Source of the DNA: Bacteroidota bacterium
Lineage (GTDB): Bacteria; Bacteroidota; Bacteroidia; Flavobacteriales; Flavobacteriaceae
NCBI GenBank assembly: GCA_022560715.1
Contig: JADFSQ010000024.1
Span: 1 to 11,459, forward strand
DNA: 11,459 nucleotides
Reading direction: 5' to 3'
Under the pieces are notes generated by a model. It was not told the DNA's origin. It saw only the letters and a program-made list of their open reading frames with translations, and did no database searches. Positions 6,778 to 11,459 of the stretch are shown here, piece by piece. Both the position numbers and the translations under genes were made by a program. Each line of letters begins with the position of its first letter. Position 1 is the first letter of the stretch.

Positions 6778-7926
6778 ATGAGCGGAATCTATATTCACAT
6801 ACCATTCTGTAAACAAGCCTGTTACTATTGTGATTTTCATTTTTCAACCTCGTTAAAAAAGAAAGATGAACTTGTTAAAGCTTTAGCAAAAGAATTAATA
6901 TTACGAAAAGGCGAATTACAAAACCAAACCGTAGAAACCATCTATTTTGGAGGTGGAACACCTTCATTATTGACGATTGATGAATTGCGATTGTTGATTG
7001 ATTCAATTTATCTAAATTATTCTGTTAGTGATAATCCGGAAATCACTCTTGAAGCCAATCCAGATGACCTATCAAAACAAAAATTAAACGACTTAACAAC
7101 TTCACGAATTAACAGATTAAGTATTGGTATTCAATCTTTTTTTGAAGATGATTTGCAAAGTATGAATCGCGCACATTCTTCTCAAGAGGCGAAACAATGT
7201 TTAGAAGAAGCAACAAAACACTTCAGTAATATTACCATCGATTTAATTTATGGAATTCCAAATATGAGTATCGAAAAATGGAATGAAAACCTACAAACTG
7301 CTTTTAGTTTTGGTGTAAATCATTTATCAAGTTATGCCTTGACTGTTGAGCCTAAAACTGCATTGGCGAGTTTTATTAAAAAAGGCACTTATCCACCAAT
7401 TGATGACGATTTAGCATTGCAGCATTTTGATTTATTAATGGCTGAAACTGAAAAGCAAAATTTTGTACATTATGAGATTTCTAACTTCGGAAAAAAAGAC
7501 TATTTTTCAAAGCACAACACAAGTTATTGGCAAGGAAAATCCTATTTAGGCATAGGTCCTTCGGCACACTCGTTTAACGGAAAGCAACGTAGTTGGAATG
7601 TTTCAAACAATACAATTTATATTAAAAGCATTCAAGATAATACATTACCAAGTAAAGTTGAAACCTTGTCAAAACAAGATAGATACAACGAATATGTAAT
7701 GACTGGTTTACGTACCATTTGGGGAATTTCTTTAAACAAAATAGAAACTGATTTCGGAATTGATTACAAGGAACATTTAATCGCTTCCGCTAAAAAGTTT
7801 ATAAATCAGGAGTTACTTATAATCGAGGATTGTAAAACAGAACAGAATTTAAACATCTTAAAGCCAACAAAAAAAGGTAAATTTTTGATAGACGGAATTG
7901 CTTCAGATTTGTTTATCCTGAACTAG
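6778..7926 (+). CDS. hemW: Radical SAM haem chaperone HemW
   Basis: HemW belongs to the coproporphyrinogen-oxidase-like radical SAM family; characterised members bind haem and hand it to target proteins instead of oxidising coproporphyrinogen. The 382-residue product has the [4Fe-4S]/SAM cysteines C11-X3-C15-X2-C18 followed by DFHF, the SAM-binding GGGTPSLL (58-65), the EANPDDL block, the SIGIQSF strand, the DLIYGIPN loop, and the late HYEISNFGKKDYFSKHN...YWQGKSYLGIGPSAHSF region that marks this branch of the family. The length is typical, and hemW after ruvC is familiar in flavobacteria. Two oddities: the start codon is fused to a heptanucleotide tandem array, and the last codons and the stop (FILN-stop) lie inside a 21-nt palindrome. 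Family identification is firm; the haem-transfer role is by homology. Confidence 0.93.
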   Translation: MSGIYIHIPFCKQACYYCDFHFSTSLKKKDELVKALAKELILRKGELQNQTVETIYFGGGTPSLLTIDELRLLIDSIYLNYSVSDNPEITLEANPDDLSKQKLNDLTTSRINRLSIGIQSFFEDDLQSMNRAHSSQEAKQCLEEATKHFSNITIDLIYGIPNMSIEKWNENLQTAFSFGVNHLSSYALTVEPKTALASFIKKGTYPPIDDDLALQHFDLLMAETEKQNFVHYEISNFGKKDYFSKHNTSYWQGKSYLGIGPSAHSFNGKQRSWNVSNNTIYIKSIQDNTLPSKVETLSKQDRYNEYVMTGLRTIWGISLNKIETDFGIDYKEHLIASAKKFINQELLIIEDCKTEQNLNILKPTKKGKFLIDGIASDLFILN

Positions 7927-7935
7927 ATTCAGGAT
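7915..7935. repeat. 21-nt palindrome, copy 2 of 3, across the hemW stop; possible terminator
   Basis: ATCCTGAA (7915-7922), spacer CTAGA, TTCAGGAT (7928-7935): a perfect 8-bp stem with a 5-nt loop. The hemW TAG (7924-7926) lies in the loop. CTTTTTAAT follows, so the + strand transcript could use it as a weak intrinsic terminator, although the stem has only three G-C pairs. Relative to the other copies, C replaces A in the left arm and G replaces T at its partner, so pairing is kept. It lies 21 bp before the GIY-YIG start codon. Confidence 0.78.
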
Positions 7936-7956
7936 CTTTTTAATAGAAACTTAATT

Positions 7957-8241
7957 ATGAAAGAAGGTTATACTTACATTTTATCAAACAAAAACAGAAC
8001 TGTTCTTTATGTTGGTGCGACAGAAAAATTAAAACAAAGAGTAGAATTACACATACAAGGTAAAGCAACTTTGTTCACAAAAAAATATAGTGTTACTGAA
8101 TTAATGTATTTTGAAAAATCCTCTAAATATCATGAGGCTTTTGTTAGAGAAAAACAATTAAAAAATTGGAAGCGAGAATGGAAATGGAACTTAATAAAGA
8201 CTATCAATCCTGAATTAAAAAACCTATATTTGGAATTGTAA
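7957..8241 (+). CDS. Small GIY-YIG nuclease-family protein
   Basis: The product is 94 residues and consists of little more than one GIY-YIG domain of the UPF0213/YhbQ type. Seen in order: YTYIL (5-9, the GIY half), YVG (18-20, the YIG half), R28 in LKQRVELH with H32, the FTKKY segment (40-44), the putative metal-binding E65 in VREKQLKNWKREWKW, and the INPEL end. All core catalytic positions appear intact, so it may cut DNA, although biological roles for solo members of this group are poorly defined. No DNA-binding or methylase partner domain is attached. It is closely framed by two copies of the same 21-nt palindrome, 21 bp before the start and 13 bp after the stop, and interrupts an otherwise same-strand row of housekeeping and metabolic genes. 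This layout suggests a mobile cassette. Domain call firm; function inferred. Confidence 0.88.
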   Translation: MKEGYTYILSNKNRTVLYVGATEKLKQRVELHIQGKATLFTKKYSVTELMYFEKSSKYHEAFVREKQLKNWKREWKWNLIKTINPELKNLYLEL

Positions 8242-8243
8242 AT

Positions 8244-8259
8244 AGTATCGAAAGATACT
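8244..8259 (+). promoter_or_regulatory. GAAA-loop hairpin competing with palindrome copy 3
   Basis: AGTATC (8244-8249) and GATACT (8254-8259) form a perfect 6-bp stem closed by a GAAA tetraloop, starting 2 nt after the GIY-YIG stop. Its right arm shares bases 8255-8259 with the left arm of the next palindrome, so the two hairpins cannot form together. This arrangement could influence access to the cyclase start codon; the effect is inference. Confidence 0.45.
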
Positions 8260-8275
8260 GAAACAAGTTCAGTAT
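8255..8275. repeat. 21-nt palindrome, copy 3 of 3, directly before the cyclase start
   Basis: ATACTGAA (8255-8262), spacer ACAAG, TTCAGTAT (8268-8275): a perfect 8-bp stem with a 5-nt loop. Only AA separates it from the ATG at 8278, so a folded hairpin would sit where the ribosome should bind. It has the same core and loop length as the copies at 5357 and 7915, and its 26-nt stretch through the ATG is nearly identical to the flippase leader on the other strand. Confidence 0.8.
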
Positions 8276-8277
8276 AA

Positions 8278-9030
8278 ATGCTAGCAACAATACAATACAA
8301 CTCCAAAAAATACCAAATAGATTTATCGAAACCAATCGATATTTCAATACCTTTAAAAGCTTCCAAACAGAACGTAAACGCATGGTATTTAGAAGAGCCA
8401 AAAATAGAACCTGTAAAAGTTGAAAAGTGGATTGCAAGTGTTAAAGAAGGCGCATCAGTAAATTTTAATAATATTGAGTTTAACCCTCATGCGCATGGTA
8501 CACATACGGAGTGTGTTGGGCATATTACTGAAGAATTTCTTTCGATAAACAAAAGTTTAAAACAGTTTTTCTTTCTTGCCGAAGTCATAACAGTAGCCCC
8601 AGAAAAGCTTGAAGGCGATTTTGTAATTTCGAAAAAACAATTACAGTTTGCTTTAGGAAACAGAAAACGAGATGCTGTTGTTATTAGAACGATTCCGAAT
8701 ACAACCGAAAAATTATCTAAACAATATTCTAATACCAATCCGCCTTTTTTATTAGAAGCAGCCGCTAAATATTTAAGAGAAAAAGATGTAAAGCATTTGC
8801 TTATCGATTTACCAAGTGTTGATAAAGAAAAGGATGACGGCAAACTTTTGGCACACAAAGCCTTTTGGAATACTTCAGGAAAAACTAGATTTGATGCTAC
8901 AATAACCGAGTTTATTTTTGTACCAAATGCAGTTAAAGATGGCACATATTTTCTTAATCTTCAAATAGCACCATTTGAAAATGATGCCACTCCAAGTAAA
9001 CCAATTTTATATAAAATAATTAATGATTGA
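8278..9030 (+). CDS. Cyclase / kynurenine-formamidase-family metal-dependent hydrolase
   Basis: The product is 250 residues, within the usual range for the cyclase family (PF04199), whose members include kynurenine formamidase and other metal-dependent amide or lactone hydrolases. Seen: the N-terminal IDLSKPIDISIPL, the metal-binding block HAHGTHTECVGH (71-82), VVIRT, then LLIDLPSVDKEKDDGKLLAHKAFW (about 173-196), which carries the second active-site region. The metal block is unusual. The common pattern is H-X-G-T-H-X-D with a further His; here the first His position is Ala72, flanked by His71 and His73, and the acid is Glu78. Either neighbouring His may take over. No signal peptide, so cytoplasmic. 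The GNAT gene overlaps its last 8 bases, so they form a transcription unit. No kynurenine-pathway genes are near, so the substrate is open. Confidence 0.85.
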   Translation: MLATIQYNSKKYQIDLSKPIDISIPLKASKQNVNAWYLEEPKIEPVKVEKWIASVKEGASVNFNNIEFNPHAHGTHTECVGHITEEFLSINKSLKQFFFLAEVITVAPEKLEGDFVISKKQLQFALGNRKRDAVVIRTIPNTTEKLSKQYSNTNPPFLLEAAAKYLREKDVKHLLIDLPSVDKEKDDGKLLAHKAFWNTSGKTRFDATITEFIFVPNAVKDGTYFLNLQIAPFENDATPSKPILYKIIND

Positions 9031-9421
9031 AATTTCAACCGATAAAAATAAATTAGATATTGATGTTATTCATCAGTTTTTAACAAAAGCGTATTGGTCA
9101 GAAGGAAGAACTAATGAAGAGGTAAAAAAATCAATAAAAAATTCGCTGTGTTTTGGTATGTATTACAATCATAAACAAATTGGATTTGCAAGAATAGTAA
9201 CTGATTATACGATTTTCGCCTATCTTATGGATGTGTTTATTTTGCCACAATATAGAGGGAAAGGATATTCAAAGCAACTTATAAACGCTATTCATGTAAA
9301 CCCAAAATTACAATTATGTAAAGTTTGGATGCTAAAAACTAAAGATGCCCATAGTTTGTATAAGCAACTTGGGTATTCAGAATTAAAATATTCCGAAACG
9401 TTTATGGAAAGGATTTTATAA
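9023..9421 (+). CDS. GNAT-family N-acetyltransferase
   Basis: The product is 132 residues, a short but complete GNAT fold. N-terminal strand and helix (IEISTDKNKLDIDVIHQFLTKAYW), central strands FGMYYNHKQIGFARIV and TIFAYLMDVFILP, the acetyl-CoA pyrophosphate-binding motif A as QYRGKGYSKQL (76-86), and a closing KVWMLKTKDAHSLYKQLGY (motif B region), where the Tyr near the end commonly acts as general acid. These enzymes move an acetyl group from acetyl-CoA to an amine; the acceptor is unknown. Its ATG overlaps the end of the cyclase gene by 8 bp, and its TAA overlaps the next ATG by one base, so all three are likely translated from one message. The family call is firm; substrate assignment is not possible. 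Confidence 0.88.
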   Translation: MIEISTDKNKLDIDVIHQFLTKAYWSEGRTNEEVKKSIKNSLCFGMYYNHKQIGFARIVTDYTIFAYLMDVFILPQYRGKGYSKQLINAIHVNPKLQLCKVWMLKTKDAHSLYKQLGYSELKYSETFMERIL

Positions 9422-9783
9422 TGAACATAGAACAATTTAGAGACTATTGTTTAAGTAAAAAACACGTAACAGAACATTTTCCTTTTGATGATGATGTTTT
9501 AGTGTTTAAAGTTTTAAATAAAATGTTTGCATTGGCATCTCTTAAAAAATGGGAAGAAGGCGACCCTTTTATTAATTTAAAATGTAATCCAGATTATGCT
9601 CAAGAACTTCGTGAAGAATTTGAAAGTATAAAACCTGGTTGGCACATGAATAAAAATCTTTGGAATTCGGTTTATATACACGAAGGCGAATTAAAAACAA
9701 AATTTATTTTTGAACTTATAGATCATTCCTACAACATGGTTTTAAAAGGAATACCAAAAAAGATTAAGGATAATTTAAAATAA
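9421..9783 (+). CDS. MmcQ/YjbR family protein
   Basis: The product is 120 residues, matching the usual length of this single-domain family. Diagnostic stretches are MNIEQFRDYCLSKKHVTEHFPFDDDVLVFKV at the start, the KMFALASLKKWEEGDPFINLKCNPDYAQELREEF core, and KPGWHMNKNLWNSVYIHEGEL, followed by a C-terminal helix containing IDHSYNMVLKGIPKKIK. Proteins of this group have a CyaY-like fold and are often annotated as DNA-binding on structural grounds; a biological role is not well established. The start codon overlaps the GNAT stop (TAATG), so it is the third member of the cyclase-GNAT-YjbR unit. AT-rich sequence with a weak T-tailed stem (9801-9820) follows it. Family call confident; function unknown. 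Confidence 0.88.
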   Translation: MNIEQFRDYCLSKKHVTEHFPFDDDVLVFKVLNKMFALASLKKWEEGDPFINLKCNPDYAQELREEFESIKPGWHMNKNLWNSVYIHEGELKTKFIFELIDHSYNMVLKGIPKKIKDNLK

Positions 9784-9800
9784 ACCACTTTCTCAAATTT

Positions 9801-9820
9801 ATTAAAGCGCTTAATTTTTT
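9801..9820 (+). terminator. Weak terminator-like stem after the YjbR gene
   Basis: ATTAA (9801-9805), loop AGCGC, TTAAT (9811-9815), running into six T residues (9815-9820), 18 bp after the YjbR stop. Position and T tract fit an intrinsic terminator, but the stem is only five A-T pairs. The central AAGCGCTT is itself an 8-bp palindrome and could instead be a protein site. Confidence 0.25.
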
Positions 9821-9881
9821 GTATATTAGGCAATGACAGTGATATCCACTTAAGTATTCACAATATGTCTGCATATTAAGG

Positions 9882-9909
9882 TTGTGCTTTAAATCTTTAA
9901 TTATCATTG
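9882..9909 (+). promoter_or_regulatory. Possible Bacteroidetes-type promoter for the secreted two-domain protein
   Basis: TTG at 9882-9884 is followed after 17 bp by TATCATTG (9902-9909), one mismatch from the Bacteroidetes -7 element TAnnTTTG. This would leave a leader of roughly 140 nt before the start at 10059. The 275-bp gap 9784-10058 holds nothing else I can support as a gene. In AT-rich DNA such matches arise by chance, hence low confidence. Confidence 0.25.
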
Positions 9910-10058
9910 TCTTATATTTTAGAATAGTATTTAATAAACCATCATACTAATTTTAATTTATTCAGATTATGAAACGAGCAAGTTTAAGTCTTAATCACCA
10001 ACGGAAAATGATTAATAGCGAAAAGCATGTGACCTATAAAAACAATAAATTTAAACAC

Positions 10059-10901
10059 ATGAAAACAACCAATCAATTTTTTAAGGGAATAATCATAGCA
10101 TGCTTATTGATTACTGTTTCAATTTTTTCTCAAGAACAACTGTATATTAATGTCACAACCATGCACAGGAATATGAATCTTGAAGATTATTCAATGGATG
10201 AATGGAAGGACGTAGAGGTAGAGTATCATGAAAAGGTAACTATGAAGAATGAGCACATATTGTCAGCCACTACTTTACTGCATTATTTTACTTCAGATAA
10301 TTCTGAAGTAGTTTTTATAACGGTATATCCTTCTTGGACAGCAATTGAAGAGGCAACTAAAAGAAATGAAGAACTCGAAAAAGAAGCTTGGCCAGACGAA
10401 GCAACAAGAAAAGCCTTTTTTAAGAACCAAAGAATGTATTATGCCAACGAACATTCCGACGAAATATATATAAGTATTCCAGGTGCTAAAGCTTTAGAAG
10501 AAACAGATTTACCTTTAATATATTATATAAGAACAAGTTATTTTGCTTATCCAGAAGATAGTGATGGTGCGTATAATGACGAATTTATGAGTATGCTTAA
10601 TGAGTATAACGAAGCTGTAACACATAAAAACGATTACTATAAAGGCTACTATCCACAAGTTCATTTTTACGGAGCAGACCGCACCGAATTTGTTGAAGTG
10701 TTTGTAACCGAAACATTGGCCGAATTAGAAAGAGGTATTGCCAATCAAGGTAAACTGTTTAGGGCGCATTGGGAAGGTGATGATAGACAAAAAGAATATA
10801 GCTTGGTAATGGGTAAATTCCTTACAGGAATTCATGGAGATAGAATTTACAGTTCGGTTCCAGAATTGAATAAATCTATGAATGGAGATAGTGAAGAATA
10901 G
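10059..10901 (+). CDS. Secreted protein with two tandem copies of one alpha/beta domain, function unknown
   Basis: I do not recognise a named family. The start at 10059 is chosen because it gives a signal peptide (MKTTNQFFKGIIIACLLITVSIFS, cleavage near Q25); the in-frame ATG at 9969 would place 30 polar residues before it. The 280-residue product is an internal duplication. Residues about 28-141 and 154-268 line up: EYHEKVTMKNEHILSATTLL with EYNEAVTHKNDYYKGYYPQV, SEVVFITVYPSWTAIEEATKRNEEL with TEFVEVFVTETLAELERGIANQGKL, and DEIYISIP with DRIYSSVP. Each half has strand-helix-strand spacing like a ferredoxin-fold dimeric alpha/beta barrel domain (ABM or NIPSNAP-like), so the two halves may form the barrel within one chain; this is inference. 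Convergent with the AraC-family gene across a 13-bp gap, so co-regulation is not implied. A 9-bp perfect hairpin lies inside the coding region at 10289-10310. Confidence 0.75.
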   Translation: MKTTNQFFKGIIIACLLITVSIFSQEQLYINVTTMHRNMNLEDYSMDEWKDVEVEYHEKVTMKNEHILSATTLLHYFTSDNSEVVFITVYPSWTAIEEATKRNEELEKEAWPDEATRKAFFKNQRMYYANEHSDEIYISIPGAKALEETDLPLIYYIRTSYFAYPEDSDGAYNDEFMSMLNEYNEAVTHKNDYYKGYYPQVHFYGADRTEFVEVFVTETLAELERGIANQGKLFRAHWEGDDRQKEYSLVMGKFLTGIHGDRIYSSVPELNKSMNGDSEE

Positions 10902-10914
10902 CAACAGTTATTGT

Positions 10915-11459
10915 TTATTTTTTATATTCTGAAGGAACAATTTGCATTACACTTTTAAATTGTCTGTTAAAGTTTGAAATATTATTAAACCCTGATTTAT
11001 AAGCAATTTCAGCAATTGAATCGTCATTAGTTGCAAGTAATATTTTGCATGCATACGCAATACGTAATTCGTTTAAGAATTGAAAATAGGTTTTGTTAGT
11101 ACGCTTTTTAAAGTATTTGCAGAACGCATTTTTAGTCATTGCAGAAATTTTGGCGATATCTTCCAAACATATTGTTTTCTGGTAGTTATCCATGGTGTAC
11201 TCCATAACATCTCTCATACGCTTTCCCTCAATATCGCTATATTCTTTTTTATAAATAAAAGATGATAAAGGTTTGTATCTTGCTTTGGAGAGTATATCCA
11301 ATATTTTTAATAGAATAATAAAGCGATGAAACTTCGAACTTTCTTTTAATTTAAGAAAATAATTCTGAAGCTTTTGCTTATGTGAAGTTGCTTTTAATCC
11401 GTTTTCAGACCTATTAAAAAACAATTTTAATTCTCTCATTTCTTCAAGATCAAAAAAAA
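10915..11459 (-). CDS. AraC-family transcriptional regulator (5' end outside window)
   Basis: The minus-strand frame is open to the window edge and continues upstream of the ATG at 11437-11439 with codons for FFDLEE, so that ATG is probably internal and the N-terminal sensing domain (a cupin in many flavobacterial relatives) lies outside the window. Visible: a helical linker (about 1-75 from that Met), then the AraC DNA-binding domain with its two helix-turn-helix units. ICLEDIAKISAMTKNAFCKYFKKRTNKT (90-117) contains the first, and the second is in DDSIAEIAYKSGFNNISNFNRQFKSVMQIVPSEYK (139-173), which carries the signature I-A-X-X-S-G-F...F-X-R-X-F-K...P-X-X-Y. It should bind DNA and control transcription in response to a signal read by the missing part. 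It ends 13 bp from the convergent secreted-protein gene. Family call secure; targets unknown. Confidence 0.92.
   Translation of the reverse strand, partial: FFDLEEMRELKLFFNRSENGLKATSHKQKLQNYFLKLKESSKFHRFIILLKILDILSKARYKPLSSFIYKKEYSDIEGKRMRDVMEYTMDNYQKTICLEDIAKISAMTKNAFCKYFKKRTNKTYFQFLNELRIAYACKILLATNDDSIAEIAYKSGFNNISNFNRQFKSVMQIVPSEYKK

Noticed and set aside
6730..6778. CRISPR-like array
   Set aside because: The units are 7 bp, directly joined without spacers and no cas genes are near; it is a microsatellite.
8487..8945. 152-residue open frame on the minus strand inside the cyclase gene
   Set aside because: It lies wholly antisense to a recognisable enzyme, and its translation shows no domain or signal.
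9969..10058. Earlier in-frame ATG for the two-domain secreted protein
   Set aside because: It adds 30 polar residues ahead of a clear signal peptide, which would spoil export.

Overview
This window looks like a chromosomal segment from a low-GC member of Bacteroidetes, most likely a marine Flavobacteriaceae species. The evidence is the strong AT richness, signal peptides ending in A-Q, beta-barrel envelope proteins, a TonB C-terminal domain of the flavobacterial type (VPFALIDEVPIYPGC), starts without clear Shine-Dalgarno sequences, and the order barrel protein - ruvC - hemW. I cannot name the genus. No rRNA, tRNA, CRISPR array or transposase is visible, and both ends of the window cut through genes.

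Left part (1-2314, + strand): the 3' end of a TonB-like energy transducer is followed after 7 bp by a secreted TPR-repeat protein. After a spacer containing nested inverted repeats comes a small lipoprotein whose body is a diverged copy of the same TonB C-terminal-like domain. Middle-left (2315-5354, - strand): a probable operon reads from right to left through a flippase-like membrane protein (PF03706 type), a family 2 glycosyltransferase 4 bp later, and then a secreted beta-barrel protein. The first two probably cooperate in making or moving a glycosylated lipid or polymer precursor; the acceptor is unknown.

Middle-right (5430-9783, + strand): a barrel protein overlaps ruvC (Holliday junction resolvase) by one base. 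Then come hemW (radical SAM haem chaperone), a small GIY-YIG nuclease-like gene, a cyclase/formamidase-family metalloenzyme, a GNAT acetyltransferase and a MmcQ/YjbR protein. The last three overlap end to end and look like one transcription unit. Right end (9784-11459): a secreted protein made of two copies of one domain, convergent with an AraC-family regulator that is cut by the window edge.

The most interesting signal is non-coding. A 21-nt palindrome with the core CTGAA-N5-TTCAG occurs three times, each time at a gene boundary: just before the flippase start codon, across the hemW stop codon, and just before the cyclase start codon. Two copies carry a matching change in both arms, so pairing is kept. 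Two copies bracket the solo GIY-YIG gene closely, which suggests a REP-like mobile cassette. Two copies deliver almost the same 26-nt leader, ending in AAATG, to unrelated genes. Other repeats are six perfect CACTGAA heptamers running into the hemW start codon, and an interleaved set of inverted repeats before the lipoprotein gene.
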